NCBI GenBank assembly: GCA_944392255.1
Contig: CALXVY010000008.1
Span: 1-61,389, forward strand
Length of the DNA: 61,389 nucleotides
Source of the DNA: an uncultured Alphaproteobacteria bacterium
Lineage (GTDB): Bacteria > Pseudomonadota > Alphaproteobacteria > RF32 > CAG-239
Direction of reading: 5' to 3'
Shown here: positions 1 through 6,996 of the stretch, piece by piece
Layout: every line of letters starts with the position of its first letter
Position numbering within the stretch: the first letter of the stretch is position 1
The notes under the pieces: generated by a model
Database searches by the model: none
What the model was told of the DNA's origin: nothing
Seen by the model: only the letters and a program-made list of their open reading frames with translations
Program-made: the position numbers and the translations under genes

Positions 1-203
1 CTTTAAAGCAAGGATTTGATAAAATAGCAGAATATACATCTAACCATGATGTAAAAACATTGCAAAACAGGCTTAACAATCTTTATCAGGAAGACACTTC
101 TTTACCACAATTAAAAGAAGATGGAATTCTCGGTAAAAAAACGACATCTCGCATAAAAAAAGCTCTTGTTGAATTTGGTATAAATAAAATTACTCAAAAC
201 TAA
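1..203 (+). CDS. C-terminal end of a peptidoglycan-binding-domain protein (5' end outside window)
   Basis: The frame is open from the window edge to TAA at 201-203 and gives 66 residues. The tail contains LQNRLNNLY followed by DGILGKKTTSRIKKAL, which matches the end of a PG_binding_1 repeat (a helix, then a DGxxGxxT turn, then a helix). Such domains anchor lytic enzymes to the cell wall. A lysozyme-like gene follows 93 bp downstream on the same strand, so the two may form a small wall-degrading cassette. A terminator hairpin lies between them. The catalytic part, if any, is off the window. The domain call rests on a short stretch and is moderate. Confidence 0.6.
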   Translation, partial: LKQGFDKIAEYTSNHDVKTLQNRLNNLYQEDTSLPQLKEDGILGKKTTSRIKKALVEFGINKITQN

Positions 204-226
204 AACTTAGCAAGCGAATAATTTTT

Positions 227-266
227 ATAGATATCCCTGGGTTTACCGGGAATATCTATTTTTAAA
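227..266 (+). terminator. Rho-independent terminator
   Basis: The 14-bp arms ATAGATATCCCTGG and CCGGGAATATCTAT pair around a GTTTA loop, with one mismatch and one G-T pair. A run of T follows. It ends transcription of the peptidoglycan-binding gene. Confidence 0.75.
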
Positions 267-296
267 CCCTCAACCTTAACAAGAAAGGAAAAAATT

Positions 297-1358
297 ATGA
301 GTAACCTTATACGTTATATCATTCAGGAAGATCCTGAAAAACAAATGAGAAAGAACGATTTAGATTATACTAAATATTCAACATCTTGGGCTCCTATTCA
401 AAAACAATCTCAAGAAGACAAATACAAAGGCTATAAATTCAGCTCTAAAAATTTGTTGGAAAATAGCTTTAATTCTCTAACATCAAACAAATCTTCACAA
501 AATAAGGATGAAGGTTCTTTTATGAGTGGAATTTCAAACATCTTTAACAATATTAAATCTGATGAAAAACCTTCTTCAAATACATCTTTACCACAATCCA
601 TTGCAAAAACTGCAACTGAAGAAAGCTCCAAAATCGGCACAATTTTATCTCCGAAATCAATCGGAAATGATGCCGCTTCCTACAAAGTTGCTCAAAATAA
701 CAAACCTAATATAGCAAATGATGTGAACATTTCATCAATTAAAAAAAATACAGATGAAGAATTAATTGAAAGAATGACACCAGTTCTTTACCAAATGGAA
801 GAACCTAAAAATCATATTTATATTGATACAACGTGGAATAAAACAAGTGGTATTGGAGCTAATGTAAACGATTGGGATACTTTTAAAAATATAAATTGGC
901 AAATTAATGGAAGAGCCGCAACAGAAGAAGAAAAAAGAGCCGCTTTTGATATTTATCAAAAAGATATTGATATAGGATTGAAAAATAAAGACGCGAAAGG
1001 AAATGTTATTAAAAATAATAAAAAAGCAGATGCTTACAAGAGTTATAGCCAATTGACATTAAATGATGAGGAAATTAACAAATTACTCAAACAACATTTA
1101 CAAGACGATATAAAATATCTTCAGAAGGAATTTCCTGATTTTGCTTCTTATCCACTGGAATTGCAAAATGTGTTATTGGATATAAAATTCAATACCGGCA
1201 ATGTATCTCAAGAAAATTGGCCTAAGCTCAGAAAAGCTATTGCCGAGAAAAATTTGTTCGGTGATGAAGGAATTATTGATAATATACATCGCAAAGATGT
1301 CGGAGAAGACCGAAACTTATGGACAGAGCAACAAATAAAAAATATCAAATCTTGGTAG
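297..1358 (+). CDS. T4-type lysozyme-like protein (GH24-like) with a long N-terminal extension
   Basis: 353 aa. AAAGGA lies 7 nt before the ATG. Residues 1-150 are polar and low in complexity, with no signal peptide. From about residue 155 the protein resembles T4 lysozyme. E168, D177 and T183 keep the spacing of the T4 catalytic triad (E11, D20, T26). Later segments LNDEEINKLLKQHL and LQNVLLDIKFNTG match the helices around the fold's conserved FNxG motif. The expected role is cleavage of peptidoglycan between MurNAc and GlcNAc. An insert (about 195-240) separates the active-site hairpin from the helical lobe. It lies after a peptidoglycan-binding gene. It may be prophage-derived or part of a secretion-associated lytic set. 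Activity is inferred from motif spacing only. Confidence 0.6.
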   Translation: MSNLIRYIIQEDPEKQMRKNDLDYTKYSTSWAPIQKQSQEDKYKGYKFSSKNLLENSFNSLTSNKSSQNKDEGSFMSGISNIFNNIKSDEKPSSNTSLPQSIAKTATEESSKIGTILSPKSIGNDAASYKVAQNNKPNIANDVNISSIKKNTDEELIERMTPVLYQMEEPKNHIYIDTTWNKTSGIGANVNDWDTFKNINWQINGRAATEEEKRAAFDIYQKDIDIGLKNKDAKGNVIKNNKKADAYKSYSQLTLNDEEINKLLKQHLQDDIKYLQKEFPDFASYPLELQNVLLDIKFNTGNVSQENWPKLRKAIAEKNLFGDEGIIDNIHRKDVGEDRNLWTEQQIKNIKSW

Positions 1359-1365
1359 CCATAAA

Positions 1366-1393
1366 GGGGCAGTTCTTACTGCCCCATATCTTT
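1366..1393 (+). terminator. Terminator hairpin between convergent genes
   Basis: GGGGCAG and CTGCCCC form a perfect 7-bp stem around TTCTTA, followed by a T-rich tract on the plus strand. The loop contains the stop codon of the convergent minus-strand gene, so this serves mainly the lysozyme-like gene. Confidence 0.75.
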
Positions 1394-2149
1394 TTTATCT
1401 ATAACAAATGTTGAAACCCCGTTCATTTTTTCAAGCACAAACCATTCTCCGTCAAAACAATATTCTTTTTGCTCATCGCACTTCTTCAATGTATATCTAT
1501 ATACATCTGTTTGTATATTTTTTAGAAAATCATTATAAAAAGAACATTCCAATGTGATAAACATCGGCGTATTTTCCAGCATTTTACACTGTCTAACCAC
1601 TTTGTTGTTATATAAGTCAAAATATATTTGTGATGTCGGGGTTAAAAATGTTGGTCTCGTATCTCGGGATATAGGAGATAATTTTTTATAAAATAAAGGA
1701 TTTACAAATTTATCTTTTGGAGCATCATCAGATTGAGATGGTATAATATAAGTTGTTATTTTTTCAAGAATATATGGGGTCATTTTTTGATAAACAAGCC
1801 AACCACCTTCATCCAAACAAGCGTTTTCTTGACGACAGGGTTTAATACTATAAGTAAAAGAAACTGTTTTATCTTTTTGAGAAACATTATCAGATTTCTG
1901 GCAATCTAACGTGATGCTATCCATCTGATTATTAACCAATCTACACTTGTAATTACGTTCAAATCCTCCCATTTCTACAATATTCACACTTGAAGGCGTG
2001 ATTTTAGCTTTATCCGTAAAATGAGAAATAGAAATTAGTGTTTTATAAAACAGAGGATTAACAAATTTTTCTTCTTTATTTTGATGAAACAGAGCACAAG
2101 ATGTGCTCATCAATGCAATCACACCAAATATCAAAACACCTTTTCTCAT
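1376..2149 (-). CDS. Lipoprotein with two internal repeats, unknown function
   Basis: 257 aa. AGGAG precedes the ATG. The N-terminus has a lipoprotein signal with lipobox STSC at about residues 15-18. The mature part consists of two related halves. Each begins KFVNPLFYK(T/K)L and contains a Cys in the pattern CRLVNN or CKMLEN, then ITLDC or ITLEC, then a second Cys pair near a GGW or GEW motif. The four-Cys pattern per half suggests disulfide-bonded periplasmic modules formed by internal duplication. I do not recognise the family. It is transcribed towards the lysozyme-like gene and appears monocistronic. Confidence 0.7.
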   Translation of the reverse strand: MRKGVLIFGVIALMSTSCALFHQNKEEKFVNPLFYKTLISISHFTDKAKITPSSVNIVEMGGFERNYKCRLVNNQMDSITLDCQKSDNVSQKDKTVSFTYSIKPCRQENACLDEGGWLVYQKMTPYILEKITTYIIPSQSDDAPKDKFVNPLFYKKLSPISRDTRPTFLTPTSQIYFDLYNNKVVRQCKMLENTPMFITLECSFYNDFLKNIQTDVYRYTLKKCDEQKEYCFDGEWFVLEKMNGVSTFVIDKKDMGQ

Positions 2150-2291
2150 TCTTTAAACTCCTAAGATTTAGATGTGTTTTAGCATATATTGCAAAATTGA
2201 AAATATGGTTAAATGGAATCACATCAAAAGTTGTTGATATGTTTTGTTCATATCTTGAAAATTGCATATAATTTTGTTATTAATTACTTAT

Positions 2292-2345
2292 CACTTAGGT
2301 TAAGTGTGTCCAAAATCCGAAGATTTAGTTCTTCGGATTTTTTTT
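2292..2345 (+). terminator. Palindrome plus strong Rho-independent terminator upstream of a small ORF
   Basis: CACTTA-GGT-TAAGTG (2292-2306) is followed by a 10-bp perfect stem AAATCCGAAG / CTTCGGATTT (2313-2340) with a T run. No plus-strand gene lies upstream, since the nearest one is divergent. The hairpin therefore either ends a short untranslated RNA from the 2150-2310 region or acts as a leader attenuator for the gene at 2379. The remainder of 2150-2291 shows nothing else I can support. Confidence 0.6.
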
Positions 2346-2378
2346 GTATTTAACAATTAAGAAAAGAAAGGAGATAAA

Positions 2379-2624
2379 ATGCCTAAAAAAACAGATAAAA
2401 CAAAGTATGTTGGAGATTGCTCTCCTTCTGGCATTGCAAAGAGAGCTGCCAAAGTATATAAAATGTCTAATGCAAAAAATACTTTGAAAACAGGAAATAA
2501 AGTAATAGACTTTGCCTTGGGGCAAAACAAAATTATAAAAAAATGGAATCAAGGATTTAATCTTGGCAAAATGGCATTTGTTGCACAACAAACATATAAT
2601 GATACTTGCAAACGAAAAAAATAA
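2379..2624 (+). CDS. Small basic protein, unknown
   Basis: 81 aa, strongly basic (Lys-rich ends), with AAAGGAGATAAA directly before the ATG. It contains two Cys (residue 14 and near the C-terminus) and a central amphipathic or hydrophobic stretch VIDFALG. There is no signal peptide. It lies 50 bp upstream of a small membrane protein gene with an equally good ribosome binding site, so the two may be co-transcribed. No family is recognised. Confidence 0.6.
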   Translation: MPKKTDKTKYVGDCSPSGIAKRAAKVYKMSNAKNTLKTGNKVIDFALGQNKIIKKWNQGFNLGKMAFVAQQTYNDTCKRKK

Positions 2625-2673
2625 ATGATTTTATTTATTTAGATTAAAATATTTTATAAGGAGATAATATTCA

Positions 2674-3096
2674 ATGAAAACTTTTGCTTGGCATGTTTTA
2701 ATTTTAGGTGGATTTTACTTTGTTATCTCCTTATTATTTCTATTACCACAAAACATTGTAATCGACATTGCCGATGTTGTAATTTCAACCGTTTTTTTCA
2801 TAATGCTTATTGTTTTGTGCTTCAAAAGAAAATATAATTTTATCAATATTTTTCAAAACAAATTTCCTAGAACTACCAATTATATAGCCGCTCTTGGTTT
2901 TGTTGAGTATTTTAGTGTTTTATTTATAACAATCCCTGGTATAATTTATGGATATCAGGCAAGTAAAGCTCAATATAATGGCTCCGAAATTTCGCCAGCT
3001 CCGGCTGAATACCTTAATTTTATCTACTATACTTATATCGCTGTTTTATGTTTATCTATTATCTGGGCAACATATAAAAGCTTTATAAAAAAGTGA
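2674..3096 (+). CDS. Small four-helix membrane protein, unknown
   Basis: 140 aa, with AAGGAGATA before the ATG. Hydrophobic segments lie at about residues 5-24, 28-48, 70-90 and 113-135, which fits a four-pass inner-membrane protein. No catalytic motif is visible. It follows the small basic gene at 2379. The function is unknown. Confidence 0.65.
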   Translation: MKTFAWHVLILGGFYFVISLLFLLPQNIVIDIADVVISTVFFIMLIVLCFKRKYNFINIFQNKFPRTTNYIAALGFVEYFSVLFITIPGIIYGYQASKAQYNGSEISPAPAEYLNFIYYTYIAVLCLSIIWATYKSFIKK

Positions 3097-3111
3097 ATCT
3101 ATGCCAAAGAT

Positions 3112-3594
3112 TTAGATTTGCTTTAATTCCTCAATCAGTTCAAAGATTGTTATATCTGAGGCTTGGAGCTTGGGAACGGAAACCGGAGTTGGTTTATGTT
3201 CGTCATAAATCGGACTACCGGTGCGGCGGACAAATATCGCCGAACGAAGCTGTTTGCCGAATGTCGGCGTATATTTGTTGGCTAGTCCTTGTTCTTTGCT
3301 CCAATATCTTGATGTGTTGCTTCCTAAAAGCGGACTTCCGGTTATACAATAAAAATAAGCATCTTCTTGTTTCCATGGCGTGTGTTGCCACAAAAGCAAC
3401 AGTTCCCCCAAGCACAAAGAAAAGGTCGGAATATATAAGGCAAACACACCGCTGCCTTGAATATGAATATTGTAATATTGGGGATTGGATAAGATTAAAT
3501 CTTGATGTTGTTGCAACAAGTCTAAGTTATCAAACAAGGCTTGCAACACTTCTTTATCAGGCGTGGCCGCCTGAACACAAAAGCTGACTGTCAT
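3112..3594 (-). CDS. Unknown 160-aa protein of more GC-rich composition
   Basis: The frame starts with ATG preceded by AGGAGAAATATA, a good ribosome binding site. It runs through a soluble protein with motifs YFYCITGSPL and RYWSKEQGL and no membrane segment. The DNA is visibly richer in G and C than its neighbours, which suggests a different origin. An almost equally long plus-strand frame (3093-3587) covers the same bases but lacks a ribosome binding site and overlaps the previous gene. I therefore chose the minus strand. The family is not recognised. Confidence 0.5.
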   Translation of the reverse strand: MTVSFCVQAATPDKEVLQALFDNLDLLQQHQDLILSNPQYYNIHIQGSGVFALYIPTFSLCLGELLLLWQHTPWKQEDAYFYCITGSPLLGSNTSRYWSKEQGLANKYTPTFGKQLRSAIFVRRTGSPIYDEHKPTPVSVPKLQASDITIFELIEELKQI

Positions 3595-3657
3595 TATATT
3601 TCTCCTGTTTAGTCCGCTTGGTCAAAGTGGGACAAGTTGGCATAAATTCACTTTTAA

Positions 3658-3680
3658 GGGGATTATGTTAAATAATCCCC
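3658..3680. repeat. Perfect 9-bp inverted repeat
   Basis: GGGGATTAT-GTTAA-ATAATCCCC lies between the 3112-3594 gene and the decayed restriction gene. No T run follows on either strand, so it is not a typical terminator. It could be an element boundary or an operator. Confidence 0.45.
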
Positions 3681-3686
3681 CGAATG

Positions 3687-4249
3687 TCAAGTCTTCTCAA
3701 TTTTTATAAAGCACCGCTCCGTTATCCAGCAATATTTGCCTCTGGTCTTTTTATCTAAATACAAAGGCTCATTTAATAAATTGGGGTTTTGAGTTAAAGC
3801 TACATATTCCGGAATAATCTTTGTTGTTGCTAAAGCTTGGGATTAGGAATAAATGATTTTCTGGATGATAAAGATTCCGGTGAAGGCATTGAGGTAATCA
3901 GCTGCGGATTGCCTGATTTTATATCCCATAAATAATGAATATCTCCGTTTGATAAGATGACAAAACGAATATTTTGCGATTCTGCATATGCTCTTGCTTG
4001 GTCTTTGGCAAATAATGGGTCTATACTGTCTTTTTTGGCTTCTAATGCACAAATAGGATAGCCATTATCATCTAGCAACAAGTAATCAATAAACTTTGGA
4101 TTATCTTTATCTTCAATATGTGTTGTATGCTCAAGACTTATGTTCTTTTTGCCTTTTTCGGTATCAAAAAAACGCCAGCCTGCTTCTTCTAACAACTTAT
4201 TGATTTTAATTCTCGCAAGAGCTTCCTTTTCAGACATTTTTATTCCCAA
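3687..4249 (-). pseudogene. Remnant of a type I restriction/helicase (HsdR-like) N-terminus, frameshifted
   Basis: The first frame (3830-4249) encodes 139 aa of an HSDR_N-type nuclease domain. FIDYLLLDDNG and CALEAKKD supply the D...ExK catalytic pattern, followed by QARAYAESQ and FVILSNGD. It ends at TAG just after FIPNP. In the +1 frame the reading resumes as ALATTKIIPEYVALTQNP and NEPLYLDKKTRG, which is the expected continuation in this family, and stops at 3687-3689. The helicase part (several hundred residues) is absent. The gene therefore suffered a frameshift plus deletion. The fragment might still express the 139-aa N-domain, but it is most simply a pseudogene. Confidence 0.75.
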
Positions 4250-4481
4250 TCTATTTTAGCTGTAATACTTGGAGCCTAAAGTAAAAAGGTTGATTTTTCA
4301 ATAAGAATATCTGTTTAATTGTAGAAATAATTACTTTCTTTATACTATTTGTTATGTAACACCTAGATGGAGATAATAACGATAGTTTTTTCTTATTCCT
4401 ATATATGGAAAATACCGCAGTTTAATATTTGGCCAATTAAAACAAAGAGCAAAAGATGGCTTAAAAATATATAATTTTAAC

Positions 4482-4508
4482 TTGCTTTTTATTTTTTTTA
4501 ATTATAAT
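4482..4508 (+). promoter_or_regulatory. Probable promoter of tRNA-Arg
   Basis: TTGCTT (4482-4487) and the consensus TATAAT (4503-4508) are 15 bp apart and end 13 bp before the tRNA. The rest of 4250-4481 is AT-rich without a gene I can support. Confidence 0.5.
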
Positions 4509-4521
4509 CAAAGGCTAGGTA

Positions 4522-4598
4522 GTCAGCGTAGCTCATCCGGATAGAGCACTGGTTTCCTAAACCAGGGGTAGTGGGTTCAAGTCCCGCCGCTGACGCCA
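4522..4598 (+). tRNA. tRNA-Arg (anticodon CCT)
   Basis: A full cloverleaf can be drawn. The acceptor is GTCAGCG / CGCTGAC, the D stem is GCTC / GAGC, the anticodon stem is CTGGT / ACCAG with loop TTCCTAA, and the T stem is GTGGG / CCCGC. The encoded 3' end is GCCA. The anticodon CCT reads AGG. The next gene (minus strand) ends 1 bp after the CCA, and a tyrosine recombinase gene follows. This is the classic arrangement of an integration site in a tRNA 3' end. Confidence 0.95.
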
Positions 4599-4599
4599 T

Positions 4600-5541
4600 T
4601 TATTTATATTTGTTTATATATTCATCTAAATCACATTTCTTATAAAAAACTTTGCGGCCTATTTTGGTTGCTTTTGGGCCTTTCCTTTCACAACGCCATC
4701 TTTCCAAAGTATTTTGTTTTACATGGAGAATCGTGGCAGTTTCCTCAGTCGTATATAGATTGTAATCACCTTCTTTGACAGGTATTTCAGGAATTGGCAT
4801 ATTATGAATATTTATAACGGGTTGTGAAACCTTACTTCTCATAAGCTCTTCGTATTTGTTTACTTCATCAGCATATAAGTCAAAAGAAGAGCGTTTGAGC
4901 GAATTCTTGAATATTTCCAAGCATTTTAGAAACTCAGTTCTTTTTGCTCCTGTGAAGTTAAGGTTTGTCATTTCAAACTTCTCTCCGAATGAAGATTTTG
5001 TCATCCAAAACAAATCCCCAAACTCTGTATTTTTAAGAAAGCCAACAAGACCAAAGTCCCTACCAAAGAAAGATGTCTCAGTTCCAAACTTAACATTGTT
5101 GAATTGAAGACCGCTGAAAACATTACTTTCCCCAATGGCTTTATCTACTTTGAAGCTGACTTCGCCTTTTATATTAGGCTTGATTACATTATTAAAGAAC
5201 TCCAAAGTGCTTTTAAATACAGTGTTTATAAACAAAGTTTTGCCATGGAAGGAAGAGTTCTTAAAAGAAACAATTTTATTAAATATGGATTCGCTAAAGT
5301 CAACTTCACCCGCAAACTTACATTCATCAAAAGATATAGTAGCGTTAAAAATCTGTTTGGTTGCTATAAGAGATTTGAAAATACATTTTTGAAAAACAAT
5401 CCTTGGAAAATCTAAAAGCATTGTCGCTAATATATCTTTATTATCAGAAGCAGAAAAATCTATGTTTTCAAAGTAAGCATAACCTTCTTGCTTAAATTTG
5501 TTTAGTTTCAAATGTTTTGTTGGGTTATAGGGCTTGCTCAT
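4600..5541 (-). CDS. Pentapeptide-repeat protein with C-terminal excisionase-like HTH
   Basis: 313 aa from the ATG at 5541; a TTG at 5553 is an alternative start. Residues of about 25-205 show a loose five-residue periodicity of Phe and Cys (FQKCIFKSL, FDECKFAGE, FKNSSFHGK) typical of pentapeptide repeat right-handed helices. The last 55 residues form a MerR/excisionase-type winged HTH: YTTEETATILHV, then TLERWR, then KIGRKVFY and DLDEYI. HTH proteins of this size next to an integrase usually direct excision or repress the element. Fusion to a pentapeptide domain is unusual. It overlaps the 3' end of the integrase gene by 17 bp, so the two are translationally linked. Confidence 0.7.
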   Translation of the reverse strand: MSKPYNPTKHLKLNKFKQEGYAYFENIDFSASDNKDILATMLLDFPRIVFQKCIFKSLIATKQIFNATISFDECKFAGEVDFSESIFNKIVSFKNSSFHGKTLFINTVFKSTLEFFNNVIKPNIKGEVSFKVDKAIGESNVFSGLQFNNVKFGTETSFFGRDFGLVGFLKNTEFGDLFWMTKSSFGEKFEMTNLNFTGAKRTEFLKCLEIFKNSLKRSSFDLYADEVNKYEELMRSKVSQPVINIHNMPIPEIPVKEGDYNLYTTEETATILHVKQNTLERWRCERKGPKATKIGRKVFYKKCDLDEYINKYK

Positions 5542-6688
5542 CTTTCTTTCCAATCATTTTATTAACGGTTTCATTTAGTTTTTCTCGTAAATCATTAACT
5601 TCCAGATTTACATAGATTTGCGTGCTCTGTAATGATTTGTGGGTGAGGGTTTTCTTGACCATAAAAGCATCAGCTCCATTGGCTAATAATGATGTCGCAA
5701 AGGTATGTCTTAAATCATGCAGGTGAAAATTGGTTATTTTTGCTCTCTTTAAGATTCCTTCCCACGTCTTTCGAACTCCGCCAATATGTCCACTTTTGGA
5801 TGTTGTCGAGAAGAACACATATTCATTGTATCTCATATCTTTTAATTGATTGAGAATATCTATTGCTGCATTTACTAAAACAACATTAGCGTCATTTTGG
5901 GTTTTTGTTTCGGGAATCGTCCAAAGCTTTTCTTCAAGTTTTATGTCTTCCCATTTCATTGAAAAGACATTACGTCTTCTTGCTCCTGTAAACCAAAGCA
6001 TCATAATTGCAAATTTTGGTATAGAATCCTCAGTTTCATTGATAGCATCTCTAAACGATTCTAATTCATTTCCGCTTAGATGCCTTGTCCGTGCGATTTG
6101 CTTGTTAAGCTGCACGGCATTATCCGGATTAAATCCCTGATATATGTTTTGTTTGATGAAATGGTTATAAATGGTTCGCAGAAGAACGATTGTTTGGTTT
6201 GCACAACGCTTACCATTGTTCAATGTCAATCTTTTATGAAGTAGCTTAAGTTCATCAGGTGTTATTTGGGATATTTTCTTATTGGCAAGTGTAGATAGAC
6301 AACGTTTCCACAAATCCTTATAATATTCCATTGTTATCGGACGGATATGTTGTTCTTTTTCATCCATAAAACGAGTATATAATTGTTCAAGAGAGGATTC
6401 GCCCGTTATCTTTTTTCGTTCCTCAATAGGGTTGATACCTTTTTTCATGTTGATTTTGGCCTTACGAGCGGCTTGTCGGGCATCGTCAACACTCATATAG
6501 GAAGGCTCTCCGAGCTTAACGCGTATCTGTTTTCCTAAAACAACTCCTCGCTAGTAAAAGCTCTTCGCTCCGTTTGGGGTTATTTGAAGCGACAAACCAA
6601 CCTCTATTGTATCATAAACAAAAGTCCTTTTTGTCGGAGCTGGTAAGTTTTTAATATTTGCATTTGTGAATTTGAATTTCTTATCCAT
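5525..6688 (-). pseudogene. Tyrosine recombinase (P4-like integrase) interrupted by one in-frame TAG
   Basis: From ATG at 6688 the frame reads the N-terminal domain of P4-type integrases (FTNANIKNLPAPTKR, then VGLSLQITPNGAKSFY). It hits TAG at 6551-6553 (codon 46) and continues without a break as RGVVLGKQIRVKLG into the rest of the protein. The catalytic part is intact: R in GARRRN, HxxR in HLHDLRHT, H in LTHKS and the tyrosine in QIYVN. Translation could restart at the ATG at 6496 (323 aa), losing the arm-binding domain. Other genes here end normally at TAG, so recoding is unlikely. It would have integrated the element at the adjacent tRNA-Arg. Confidence 0.85.
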
Positions 6689-6828
6689 GTGTCTATTCCG
6701 TGCCTACACAGTGCCTACTTTTTTATCTATTTTGAGAAAATCAAGTAAAGCAAGCGATAAAGAAGTATTGTTAAATTTCTATGTAAAACAGTATATTACA
6801 ATAAGATGAAAAGGCAAGCTGAAATATT

Positions 6829-6887
6829 AAAAAATAACGAGCAACAGTTTAGGAAACTGTTGCTCTATCCTGATGAGCTACGGGGAC
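6829..6887 (-). other. 5' remnant of a tRNA-Arg(CCT) ending in a perfect terminator hairpin
   Basis: Read on the minus strand from 6887, GTCCCCG, TA, GCTC-ATCAGGATA-GAGC and an anticodon arm with loop TTCCTAA follow the tRNA-Arg(CCT) plan. The anticodon arm, however, extends into a 12-bp perfect stem GAGCAACAGTTT / AAACTGTTGCTC with loop CCT. It is followed by GTTATTTTTT instead of a T arm. The result is half a tRNA fused to a Rho-independent terminator. The nonamer CCCGCCGCT at 6887-6895 also occurs in the 3' end of the intact tRNA (4583-4591) in the same orientation and may be a decayed att repeat. Confidence 0.6.
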
Positions 6888-6996
6888 CCGCCGCTAATTT
6901 TATAAATTTTTTTACAATAAATTTCAAGAAATAAAGTAGAAATTAAGTAATATGACATTATATTAAAAAAAGATGAAATATCTTGAGGAAAATCTC

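Noticed and set aside
1..2149. A prophage
   Set aside because: Only a wall-binding tail and a lysozyme-like gene are present. No capsid, tail or replication genes are in the window.
2674..3096. Small four-helix protein as a missing VirB6 or pilus component
   Set aside because: It is only 140 aa, lies 26 kb away from the virB locus and sits beside unrelated small genes.
3093..3587. Plus-strand frame of 164 aa opposite the 3112-3594 gene
   Set aside because: It has no ribosome binding site, overlaps the preceding gene and is rich in Cys, Arg and Leu in a way typical of antisense frames.
6551..6553. TAG recoded as an amino acid
   Set aside because: Several intact genes end normally at TAG, for example at 1356-1358, 9914-9916, 52149-52151 and 57198-57200.
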